In this document: piece by piece, positions 1 through 5,667 of the stretch
How positions within the stretch are numbered: the first letter of the stretch is position 1
How the letters are laid out: the number at the start of each line of letters is the position of its first letter
Origin: Planctomycetaceae bacterium
GTDB taxonomy: Bacteria > Planctomycetota > Planctomycetia > Pirellulales > UBA1268
Direction: 5' to 3'
Assembly: GCA_030616935.1 (NCBI GenBank)
Contig: JAUWWJ010000125.1
Coordinates: 1 to 5,667 of the forward strand
Length of the DNA stretch: 5,667 nt
Notes under the pieces: model-generated
Seen by the model: only the letters and a program-made list of their open reading frames with translations
Database searches by the model: none
What the model was told of the DNA's origin: nothing
Position numbers and translations under genes: made by a program

Positions 1-31
1 AAAAGTGACAGATATTGTCCGGGGACTTCAT

Positions 32-36
32 AGGAA
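32..36 (+). promoter_or_regulatory. Ribosome binding site deciding the DUF485 start
   Basis: AGGAA ends 8 bases before ATG 45. No comparable motif precedes the in-frame TTG at 15, so this site favours the shorter protein. Confidence 0.6.
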
Positions 37-44
37 TCATATCA

Positions 45-299
45 ATGGGGAACAACAATCAATTGAATGATCAGGGATCAGTTCGTAGTCGCGCAATCGG
101 CATGCGATTGTTTCTGATTTATGTCCTGCTCTACATAGGATTCATGGGCATTGTCTTGTTTCGACCAGATGTACTCTCATGGCGACCGCTCGGAGGAGTC
201 AATCTTGCGATTGCCTACGGAATGGGATTAATTATTTCAGCTTTTGTGCTGGCCTTGATCTATATGGTTGCCTGCCGAGGCAGTTCTCCAGACGCCTGA
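45..299 (+). CDS. DUF485 family small inner-membrane protein (YjcH-like), symporter partner
   Basis: This is an 84-residue protein with a polar N-terminus (about residues 1-20) and two hydrophobic helices, about residues 21-39 and 51-76. The second helix contains the GGVNLAIAYGMGL stretch, which resembles the glycine-rich second helix of DUF485 proteins. The family (E. coli YjcH, about 100 residues) is typically encoded directly before ActP-type symporters, and that is the case here with a 21-base gap. Its biochemical role is not established; an accessory role for the transporter is inferred. I chose ATG 45 because AGGAA at 32-36 lies 8 bases upstream. The frame is also open from a TTG at 15, which has no ribosome binding site and would add ten residues. 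The protein is slightly short for the family. Family call is fairly sure; function is inferred from context. Confidence 0.8.
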   Translation: MGNNNQLNDQGSVRSRAIGMRLFLIYVLLYIGFMGIVLFRPDVLSWRPLGGVNLAIAYGMGLIISAFVLALIYMVACRGSSPDA

Positions 300-320
300 T
301 TTTTATAGAGAGGCTCTTCG

Positions 321-2075
321 ATGCTCTACGACTCATCACCAGTAGCCATTGCTATTTTTGCCAGCTTCGTCCTTGGGGTTATTGGTCTGTCATTCTGGCT
401 TGGCCGCAAAGGACAGTCCGCAAAGGGATACTATGCAGCACATGGTGAAATCCATTGGTTTGTGAATGGAATTGCATTTGCGGGTGACTATCTTTCGGCA
501 GCATCATTTCTCGGTATCTGTGGAATGATTGCATTCTATGGCTATGACGGCTTTCTCTACTCAATAGGGTTTCTTGCCGGCTGGATTGTGGCACTGTTTG
601 TTATTGCTGAACCGATCAAAGCACTCGGGAAGTTTACATTTGCTGATGCACTTGACGCCCGATTCAACAGTCGCGGGATTAAGCTTGCAGTCGCTATCTC
701 AACATTAATTGTCAGTATTTTTTATCTGATTCCACAGATGGTTGGTGCAGGACACCTCATTGTTCCACTCCTTGGACTCCCGCACGCTGTTGGCGTTATT
801 CTGGTTGGCGTTGCCGTAACATTAATTGTTGTGACAGCGGGCATGGTGTCTACAACATGGGTCCAGTTTATCAAAGGCTCGCTGCTTGTATTTTTCTGTG
901 GCATCCTGACTATCATGATTCTGAATCGTGGACTCCTCCTCAATGCCGGTCGGCAGGGCGAGGAAGATCTCCGTCCTCAAGTACAGACGCAGACTCCGGA
1001 CGGCCGTGTGCTTGTAAATGGTGAGTTGCAAACAACTGAGAATGACCTTCGGCCTGTTGGGACCATCCACAAACTTCCTGAACGATATGGTGATGCGCGT
1101 GAGACAGGGCCATTACGACCACTTCAATATCTTTCTACCCTTGAAGATTCACAGGTTGTGACCTGGTCAGCGAAAAAACATACTGATGAGAAAGGCGTTC
1201 ATACGACCTTCACACCAACTATTCGTGAGGGGAAAGATCTGCTGAAGCCGGGCGGATATTTTAAAGGGCTTTCCTCGGGAACGCTAACAGATCGATTAAA
1301 CTTCGCCAGCCTCATGCTCGCACTCTTTTGCGGGACGGCCTCACTCCCACACATTCTTATCCGGTATTACACAGTCAAGGACGCAGCTGCAGCTCGAAAA
1401 AGTACAGTAGTCGGGATCGCAGCGATTGGTGGTTTCTATGTTTTAACGCTGTATCTCGGTCTCGGTGCCATGACGAGCGGATATCTTGATCCGACAAGTT
1501 CCAACATGGCAGCTCCACTTCTTGCGAAGTCTTTTAGTGAAACCTTATTCGCAGCAATATCAGCAATTGCGTTTACCACGGTTCTAGGCACGGTAAGTGG
1601 CCTCATTATGGCTGGCAGTGGGGCAGTGGCGCATGATCTAATTGAAAATTGTTTTGGTGTCACGATGAATGATCATGAAAAAGTTCGAGCGGGTAAAATC
1701 TCTGCCGTTTGTCTTGGAGTTGTTGCTATGGCACTCGGAATTCTTTTCAAGAATTTCAATGTGAGCTTCCTTGTTGGATGGGCATTTCATATAGCTGCAT
1801 CTGCAAATCTTCCAGCGCTTGTTATGTTGCTCTTTTGGCCGCGAACGACAAAACAGGGAATAACGGCAGCCGTTACTGTCGGAATGGTTTCCTCGCTGGG
1901 CTGGATTCTCCTCTCGGCTGATACGTTTGAAAAAGTCTACGGCCTTCCACGCGGCGACTCACCGATTCCATTTAGTCAGCCAGGCTTGGTGACGATTCCG
2001 CTTGGGTTTCTGGTTCTCGTTTTTGTCTCACTGCTGACACCACCACAGGAACCGCGGCAGGTGGTGGATGCATGA
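321..2075 (+). CDS. actP: ActP-like sodium:solute symporter (SSS family), probable acetate/monocarboxylate uptake
   Basis: This is a 584-residue polytopic membrane protein, longer than E. coli ActP (about 549). Sections matching ActP are easy to see: AGDYLSAASFLGI (residues 54-66), YGYDGFLYSIGFLAGW (73-88), QMVGAGHLI (139-147), TTWVQFIKG (178-186), GTASLPHILIRYYTV (338-352) with the following ARKS, NMAAPLLA (395-402) and NVSFLVGWAFHIAASANLP (480-498). About 13 membrane helices are likely, starting at about 8-26. ActP drives cation-coupled uptake of acetate and related short carboxylates across the inner membrane. Substrate specificity cannot be read from sequence. Residues about 204-325 form a hydrophilic loop roughly 70 residues larger than in E. 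coli; an N-out first helix and the positive-inside rule place it outside the cytoplasm. The start ATG has GAGAGG at 308-313. The gene follows DUF485 and overlaps the next gene by four bases, so one operon is likely. Confidence 0.9.
   Translation: MLYDSSPVAIAIFASFVLGVIGLSFWLGRKGQSAKGYYAAHGEIHWFVNGIAFAGDYLSAASFLGICGMIAFYGYDGFLYSIGFLAGWIVALFVIAEPIKALGKFTFADALDARFNSRGIKLAVAISTLIVSIFYLIPQMVGAGHLIVPLLGLPHAVGVILVGVAVTLIVVTAGMVSTTWVQFIKGSLLVFFCGILTIMILNRGLLLNAGRQGEEDLRPQVQTQTPDGRVLVNGELQTTENDLRPVGTIHKLPERYGDARETGPLRPLQYLSTLEDSQVVTWSAKKHTDEKGVHTTFTPTIREGKDLLKPGGYFKGLSSGTLTDRLNFASLMLALFCGTASLPHILIRYYTVKDAAAARKSTVVGIAAIGGFYVLTLYLGLGAMTSGYLDPTSSNMAAPLLAKSFSETLFAAISAIAFTTVLGTVSGLIMAGSGAVAHDLIENCFGVTMNDHEKVRAGKISAVCLGVVAMALGILFKNFNVSFLVGWAFHIAASANLPALVMLLFWPRTTKQGITAAVTVGMVSSLGWILLSADTFEKVYGLPRGDSPIPFSQPGLVTIPLGFLVLVFVSLLTPPQEPRQVVDA
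2059..2064 (+). promoter_or_regulatory. Ribosome binding site of the acetyltransferase, inside the symporter gene
   Basis: AGGTGG lies 7 bases before ATG 2072, within the last codons of the symporter. With the ATGA stop/start overlap at 2072-2075 it points to translational coupling. Confidence 0.55.
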
Positions 2076-2584
2076 TCGATAAGCCAATTGTTCCCCATGT
2101 GCTGCATTGTGATGAAAAGCACCTGAAGAACATTCGCGATATTTTTAACGAGGCAATTCTTCAGACAACAGCACTGTATGAAGAATCACCCCGTTCTGAG
2201 GCAACGATTGCTGCATGGTTTGCAAAAAAGAAACAGGACGGAATCCCTGTTTTTGGAGTGGAGCAGCAGGGCACAGTGGTCGGTTTTGCGACATGGGGCA
2301 CCTTTCGACCATATCCAGCATATTCCAAGACAGCTGAACATTCTGTTTATATTGCGAGGGAGTATCAACGTCGAGGTTTTGGTCGGCTCTTACTCGAGAC
2401 TATTATTCGGGAGGCCACAGCGCGTGAAATCCATCTTCTTGTCGCTGGGATCGACTCAGCGAATGAAGCCAGCATTGCACTTCATCGCCGCGCAGGATTC
2501 TCTCATGCCGGAACAATCCATGAAGCTGGCTACAAATTCAAGAGATGGCTCAATCTTGAATTTTGGCAACGACTCTTGAAGTGA
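2072..2584 (+). CDS. GNAT N-acetyltransferase, phosphinothricin acetyltransferase-like
   Basis: This is a 170-residue, single-domain, soluble GNAT enzyme that should transfer an acetyl group from acetyl-CoA to an amine. It resembles the phosphinothricin/methionine sulfoximine acetyltransferase (Pat/YncA) subfamily along its whole length. Visible matches are IFNEAIL (24-30), the ESPRSEATIAAWF segment (38-50), VVGFATWGTFRP (69-80), the EHSVYI strand (89-94) with the glutamate often proposed as general base, the acetyl-CoA loop QRRGFGRLL (99-107), VAGIDSANEASIALH (124-138) and GYKFKRWLNLEFWQ (153-166). Length is normal for the family. Natural substrates of such proteins are often methionine derivatives or other amino-acid analogues, and many are unknown; I do not assign one. 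The gene starts in the ATGA overlap with the symporter, so it is very probably co-expressed with it. Confidence 0.87.
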   Translation: MIDKPIVPHVLHCDEKHLKNIRDIFNEAILQTTALYEESPRSEATIAAWFAKKKQDGIPVFGVEQQGTVVGFATWGTFRPYPAYSKTAEHSVYIAREYQRRGFGRLLLETIIREATAREIHLLVAGIDSANEASIALHRRAGFSHAGTIHEAGYKFKRWLNLEFWQRLLK

Positions 2585-2617
2585 TGATCAGGTTCTGTTG
2601 ACACATTAAAACCGGAA

Positions 2618-2636
2618 AGAACACCAAGATTGTTCT
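2618..2636. terminator. Weak hairpin in the convergent gap, possible bidirectional terminator
   Basis: AGAACA and TGTTCT form a 6-bp inverted repeat around a 7-base loop. It sits 33 bases after the acetyltransferase stop and 60 bases after the stop of the facing 82-residue gene. It is followed by CTCTCT on the plus strand and TTCC on the minus strand, so no true U-run is present. The position suits a terminator, but the structure is weak. The rest of the 2585-2696 gap shows nothing else I can support. Confidence 0.25.
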
Positions 2637-2696
2637 CTCTGCGTGTTGTCTCTACACACTTTCCATCAGGACTATCTTTACTATTCGCGAGGATGC

Positions 2697-2945
2697 TTAC
2701 GCACCCGGACGACGGAAGTGACGGTAGGCCTGAAGGACATCGTGAAGGTCAGAAGAAATCGTGACTTCATCTTCAGCAAAATCACTGAGCCACGTTCTAG
2801 CACTTGAGACAGCATCGGCCAAGATCGGTAGGATTTCACCAAGTGGTACTTTGATACTATGCGGATCAAGTTGCTGTTCAAGCAACGAAACGCCAGTTGC
2901 ATCATTATCTGGACCGTTATAAACACGTAGTTTTCGCAGACCCAT
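2697..2945 (-). CDS. Conserved-looking 82-residue protein of unknown function
   Basis: I do not recognise a named family. The protein is soluble-looking, with no signal peptide, membrane helix or cysteine. It opens with a basic, strand-like segment (LRKLRVYNG, residues 3-11) and continues with a probable helix around PLGEILPILADAVSSAR (34-50). Next is an acidic segment, DFAEDEVTISSDL (55-67), and it ends with a basic helix, HDVLQAYRHFRRP (68-80). It contains one TWL motif. The start at ATG 2945 is supported by AGGGAG at 2952-2957 with a 6-base spacer, and the amino-acid composition looks like a real protein. It faces the acetyltransferase convergently and lies downstream of floA on the same strand, separated by a 225-base structured spacer. 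It is therefore probably transcribed on its own or as a distal floA gene. An overlapping 115-residue frame on the same strand looks much less protein-like. Confidence 0.65.
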   Translation of the reverse strand: MGLRKLRVYNGPDNDATGVSLLEQQLDPHSIKVPLGEILPILADAVSSARTWLSDFAEDEVTISSDLHDVLQAYRHFRRPGA

Positions 2946-2951
2946 GGCATA

Positions 2952-2957
2952 CTCCCT
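2952..2957 (-). promoter_or_regulatory. Ribosome binding site choosing the 82-residue start
   Basis: AGGGAG on the minus strand ends 6 bases before ATG 2945. A second ATG in another frame (2948-2950) is only one base from this motif, too close for normal initiation. The site therefore supports the 82-residue frame. Confidence 0.55.
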
Positions 2958-2966
2958 TTTGCCGTG

Positions 2967-3037
2967 CGGTCCTTCGGAAGTCCGTCGGACCGTTGCCTGT
3001 CAGACAGGTTTATTGCTAGCTGCATCATGCGGCTAGC
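2967..3037 (-). other. Cluster of three hairpins upstream of the 82-residue gene
   Basis: Three inverted repeats lie within 71 bases. At 3015-3037, GCTAGC arms plus GCA/TGC inner pairs make a 23-base hairpin; it is a perfect 10-bp stem with one G-U pair if read on the plus strand. At 2996-3008, CCTGT and ACAGG pair around three bases. At 2967-2992, CGGTCC and GGACCG enclose a symmetric two-by-two internal loop and a short CGG/CCG stem. On the minus strand that internal loop is GA opposite AA. None is followed by a U-run. The cluster ends about 10 bases before the ribosome binding site of the 82-residue gene, so it may be a structured leader, but it could also be a weak floA terminator region or a repeat unit. 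Confidence 0.4.
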
Positions 3038-3139
3038 AGATCATGGGCACCATGAATCCTGCCTAAGAATTTACTATCGGCACATGGAGGCCACAAAGTT
3101 TGACCGAATTCTCCATTTATGCCGATTTGTGTCGTCGAT

Positions 3140-3165
3140 GCCCAAAAACTCAAGTTTTTGCGGGC
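3140..3165 (-). terminator. Terminator-like hairpin after floA
   Basis: Starting five bases after the floA stop, the minus strand can fold GCCC with GGGC and AAAAAC with GTTTTT around a TTGA loop, with a two-base bulge. The T-tract lies inside the stem and the bases after it are ATCG, so it is not a textbook intrinsic terminator. Its position right after the stop supports 3'-end formation or mRNA stabilisation. Confidence 0.4.
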
Positions 3166-3170
3166 TTTGG

Positions 3171-4115
3171 CTAAACCTGGCCGTTTCCTGATTGACTCTG
3201 CATACGACCTGCTCGCAGTGCCTCGCCGATACTCTTGGGGACAAGTGCCTCGGCTTTGAGAACACCTGCACGATTTTCGGCAGTTGCTGCTTTCATTTCT
3301 TGTTCATGAGCGATGGCCACTGCTCGTCGTTCCTCGGCTTTGGCACGTGCCACACGTGTGTCGGCCTCTGCCTGATCAGCTTGAAGCCGGGCTCCAATAT
3401 TTTCACCAACCTCGATATCGGCGATATCGATAGAAACAATCTGGAACGCTGTTTGTGCATCGAGTCCGCGTTCGAGCACAGCTTTTGAAATTGTATCTGG
3501 GTGTTCCATGACTTCGAAGTGTGTAGCAGCTGATCCAATTGATGTAATAATTCCTTCGCCCACTCGAGCGATAATTGTTTCTTCAGTTGCTCCACCGATA
3601 AGTTGATGAAGATTTGTTCTGACGGTAACCCGAGCTCGAATTTTTAATTCAACACCGTTTCGTGCAACAGCTGAAAGAGTTGATTTTCCGCTCGCAACAT
3701 CTGGGCAGTCAATCACTTTGGGGTTCACACTTGTCTGAACTGCATCGAGTACATCTCTGCCTGCAAGATCTATGCCACATGCTTTATCGTAATCGAGATC
3801 AATACCTGCTCGATGGGCTGCGATAAGAGCACGAATGACACGAGGGACATCACCACCAGCGAGATAGTGAGCCTCGAGAACACGCGGAGAAAGCTGCTTT
3901 CCAAGACCGGCTTGCGTTGCCATGATCCGAGCTTGAATAATCGTACGAGCATTGACCTTCCGCAGGCTCATTCCAAAAAGTTCGAGAAATGTAACAGCCG
4001 CTTTCGACCAATACGCCTGAAACCAAATTTGGCCATAGTTGAATATCAGAATCAACATTGCGAATGCAATGATTCCGAGCAAAACGCCAAATACTGCAAA
4101 TGCGGCGGGAGGCAA
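3171..4115 (-). CDS. floA: FloA, flotillin-like membrane microdomain scaffold protein (SPFH superfamily)
   Basis: This 314-residue protein matches FloA/YqfA (UPF0365) over nearly its full length. Residues about 5-26 form the membrane-embedded hairpin or helix. The SPFH region follows (about 35-235) with family signatures RKVNARTII (52-60), [21 protein letters not shown] (80-100), [21 protein letters not shown] (115-135), [15 protein letters not shown] (175-189) and [19 protein letters not shown] (224-242). An alanine/glutamate-rich coiled coil runs from about 243 to 300, including QADQAEAD and AKAEERRA. FloA proteins oligomerise at the cytoplasmic membrane and organise functional microdomains. 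The start is TTG with a strong AGGAGA; the first in-frame Met codon (M20) lies inside the membrane segment. The protein stops soon after GEALRAGR and ends in about ten polar residues, lacking the conserved MDYxxMKNIxxDTxMR tail of typical FloA (B. subtilis, about 331 residues). No NfeD gene is adjacent. It lies 144 bases after mnmA. Confidence 0.95.
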   Translation of the reverse strand: MPPAAFAVFGVLLGIIAFAMLILIFNYGQIWFQAYWSKAAVTFLELFGMSLRKVNARTIIQARIMATQAGLGKQLSPRVLEAHYLAGGDVPRVIRALIAAHRAGIDLDYDKACGIDLAGRDVLDAVQTSVNPKVIDCPDVASGKSTLSAVARNGVELKIRARVTVRTNLHQLIGGATEETIIARVGEGIITSIGSAATHFEVMEHPDTISKAVLERGLDAQTAFQIVSIDIADIEVGENIGARLQADQAEADTRVARAKAEERRAVAIAHEQEMKAATAENRAGVLKAEALVPKSIGEALRAGRMQSQSGNGQV

Positions 4116-4121
4116 AGCTGA

Positions 4122-4127
4122 TCTCCT
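4122..4127 (-). promoter_or_regulatory. Strong ribosome binding site for the TTG start of floA
   Basis: AGGAGA on the minus strand is 6 bases before TTG 4115. No ATG or GTG is equally placed, so this motif fixes the unusual start codon. Confidence 0.75.
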
Positions 4128-4259
4128 AATTAAAATACGGTGAGTAACTCTAAAGATTTATTGACGATACTACTTGGAAGATTCAGGAATGCAAAAACCG
4201 TATACACTTCGGGCGCTGGAGCCTTCTTGCAGTGCTGGAAGGTATTCCTGGAAACGTTG

Positions 4260-5399
4260 TCATGTCGTTTCATGCGTAACAATCCAGCCACCGCCGAGAA
4301 GATGCGTGTTGTCATAGCAGACCGCTGGCTGGCCAGGGGTAATCGGACCAGGAGCATGCACTGTTGGCTCGAGAAAGCGTGCTTCAAACTGTTGATCACC
4401 TTTCCTTGTGACAATGGCTTTTGCAGGTGGTCGTTGGGCTCGGCACTGAACAAGACATTCAAAAGGAGTTGTTGGTACATCAGCAACCCAGCTCACTTCA
4501 TCGGCAATCAAACCTTGAAGAGGCAATTCTGATTTTGGTCCTACAACAACTCTGTACGTTTCTGGTTCAATACGAATGACGTACAGTGGGGAGCCGATTG
4601 CAATGCCAAGACCTTGTCGTTGACCGATTGTAAAATTCTCAATTCCATGATGGTGTCCGAGGATGCTTCCACTTGTGTCAACAATATCTCCTGCTCGGGA
4701 ACCACCGAGTCTGTGGGCTACCAACCGTGGGTGCTCGCCTGGTGGGACAAAGCATATTTCTTGACTATCAGGCTTGGTTGCTGTCACCAGACCTAAACGA
4801 TCAGCATGTGATCGAACTTCAGATTTTGTGAGTTCACCAATTGGTAGCATCATGCGGGCTAAACGATCTGGGGTGATGCCAAATAGGACATATGACTGAT
4901 CACGTGAGACATCATGGCCTCGGTGAATTTCAGGAATGGATGGCTGAGTGCCTGAGGCCTGCCTGTGAACAAGTCGTGCATAGTGTCCTGTGGCAACATG
5001 TGTTGCACCAACTGCATCGGCATAGTCAAAGAGACGCCCGAATTTAATCCATTGATTACACCGGACACACGGATTTGGTGTTCTGCCAGCACCATATTCG
5101 GTGACAAATGTATCTATTATTTTTTCAAAATCTTCTGTGAGGTCGAGTGGATACAGCGGAATACCGAGATGTTCTGCAACACGACGAGCATCGAGAGCAT
5201 CTGAAACAGAGCAGCAGCCTTGGTGACCGGGCTTGGGATTCGATGCTTCAACGATAGGAAGCGTATCTGATGGTGTCGGCAAAGCCGGTTGTCCATGTCG
5301 CATAAAGACACCGATACAATCGTGTCCAGCTTCAACGAGTAATGAGGCGGTCACACTTGAGTCGACGCCTCCAGACATAGCAATGACGATGCGGGACAT
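4260..5399 (-). CDS. mnmA: tRNA-specific 2-thiouridylase MnmA
   Basis: MnmA activates uridine 34 of tRNA Lys, Glu and Gln with ATP and inserts sulfur at C2, giving the s2U part of mnm5s2U in the cytoplasm. The 379-residue protein is full length. It has the PP-loop ATP motif SGGVDSS (residues 9-15), GCCSVSDALDARRVAEHLGIP (61-81), TPNPCVRCNQWIKFG (107-121), ATGHYARL (136-143), RDQSYVLF (166-173), DSQEICFVP (211-219), FTIGQRQGLGIA (256-267) and a C-terminal beta-barrel region ending near LGGGWI. The family's catalytic cysteines correspond to Cys114 and Cys216. An extra Cys111 creates a CXXC motif. Residues about 34-60 form a proline-rich insert absent from E. coli MnmA. ATG 5399 gives the expected N-terminus but has no clear Shine-Dalgarno sequence. 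It lies 64 bases downstream of apt on the same strand, so co-transcription is possible. Confidence 0.96.
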   Translation of the reverse strand: MSRIVIAMSGGVDSSVTASLLVEAGHDCIGVFMRHGQPALPTPSDTLPIVEASNPKPGHQGCCSVSDALDARRVAEHLGIPLYPLDLTEDFEKIIDTFVTEYGAGRTPNPCVRCNQWIKFGRLFDYADAVGATHVATGHYARLVHRQASGTQPSIPEIHRGHDVSRDQSYVLFGITPDRLARMMLPIGELTKSEVRSHADRLGLVTATKPDSQEICFVPPGEHPRLVAHRLGGSRAGDIVDTSGSILGHHHGIENFTIGQRQGLGIAIGSPLYVIRIEPETYRVVVGPKSELPLQGLIADEVSWVADVPTTPFECLVQCRAQRPPAKAIVTRKGDQQFEARFLEPTVHAPGPITPGQPAVCYDNTHLLGGGWIVTHETT

Positions 5400-5463
5400 G
5401 AAAATCAGTCTGGCAAAGAGTCCGGAATGTTTCTTCCAATAGCTTTGAATGTATTGAAAGGGG

Positions 5464-5667
5464 TTAGTATTTCAGAACAGTTTCAATTCGGTGGTCACCT
5501 AATCGCTCGCGTCCTCCTAAACCCTCAAGTTCAACGAGGAAAGAGCAACCTACCACCGTTGCATGTACAGATTCTATCAGACTGACACAGGCTTCCGCTG
5601 TGCCACCTGTAGCCAATACATCATCAATTATTAACACTCGTGAGTGTGATGTCAGAATCCCACTATG
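5464..5667 (-). CDS. apt: Adenine phosphoribosyltransferase, C-terminal fragment (cut by window edge)
   Basis: The last 67 residues of a protein are visible; the 5' part lies beyond the window, so this is a partial gene, not a truncation. The PRPP-binding signature VLIIDDVLATGGTA (fragment residues 11-24) is the type I phosphoribosyltransferase motif. The rest, with VELEGLGGRERLGDHRIETVLKY at the end, matches the C-terminus of Apt (compare the LGGEQRL region in E. coli). Apt converts adenine and PRPP to AMP and pyrophosphate in purine salvage. Other phosphoribosyltransferases share the PRPP loop, but the position of GLGG and the short end after it favour Apt. It lies upstream of mnmA on the same strand. 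Confidence 0.88.
   Translation of the reverse strand, partial: HSGILTSHSRVLIIDDVLATGGTAEACVSLIESVHATVVGCSFLVELEGLGGRERLGDHRIETVLKY

Noticed and set aside
15..44. Upstream TTG start for the DUF485 gene
   Set aside because: There is no ribosome binding motif before it, whereas ATG 45 has AGGAA at good spacing.
2598..2603. A perfect TTGACA resembling a -35 box on the plus strand
   Set aside because: No -10-like hexamer lies 16-18 bases downstream, and no plus-strand gene follows.
2681..3028. A 115-residue minus-strand open frame overlapping the 82-residue gene
   Set aside because: Its start sits in the hairpin cluster with no ribosome binding site and its composition is not protein-like. The 82-residue frame has the better start and composition.
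4150..4200. A possible floA promoter on the minus strand (TTGCAT, 16 bases, TAGTAT)
   Set aside because: Only 3 of 6 and 4 of 6 positions match the consensus, which is common by chance, so it was not annotated.
4176..4259. An open stretch of 28 codons in frame after the mnmA TGA stop, suggesting readthrough
   Set aside because: MnmA is already full length at the TGA, the extension matches no MnmA feature I know, and an open stretch this short is expected by chance.
4130..4532. Open frames of 118 and 130 codons over the 3' end of mnmA
   Set aside because: Both overlap the clear mnmA coding sequence in other frames and have shadow-like composition without good starts.

Overview
The window is a gene-dense piece of a bacterial chromosome of moderate GC (judged by eye). 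It holds seven genes in two convergent groups. No rRNA, tRNA, insertion sequence, CRISPR array or phage gene is visible. The gene content suggests a member of the Planctomycetota: an ActP-type symporter with a large extra loop, a FloA flotillin-like protein and a long MnmA with an extended N-terminal insert. This assignment is an inference from protein style, not proof.

Plus strand, 45-2584: a compact three-gene operon. A small two-helix DUF485 membrane protein (45-299) is followed 21 bases later by an ActP-like sodium:solute symporter (321-2075). The symporter overlaps a phosphinothricin-acetyltransferase-like GNAT enzyme (2072-2584) by an ATGA junction. DUF485 plus ActP is the classical yjcH-actP pair of acetate and other monocarboxylate uptake; the coupled acetyltransferase is the unusual third member.

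Middle, 2585-3170: a short convergent gap with a weak hairpin, an 82-residue minus-strand protein of unknown function (2697-2945), and a 225-base spacer. The spacer carries three closely packed hairpins and, next to the floA stop, a fourth terminator-like hairpin.

Minus strand, 3171-5667 (read right to left): the C-terminal end of adenine phosphoribosyltransferase (5464-5667, cut by the window edge), then the tRNA 2-thiouridylase MnmA (4260-5399), then FloA (3171-4115). These are housekeeping genes for purine salvage, tRNA wobble-uridine thiolation and membrane microdomain organisation. Their adjacency does not by itself imply one pathway.

No wholly new system is evident. The points most worth a second look are: the large extracytoplasmic insert in the symporter, the missing C-terminal tail of FloA and its lack of an NfeD neighbour, the CXXC+C cysteine set of MnmA, the hairpin cluster upstream of the 82-residue gene, and that unknown gene itself.
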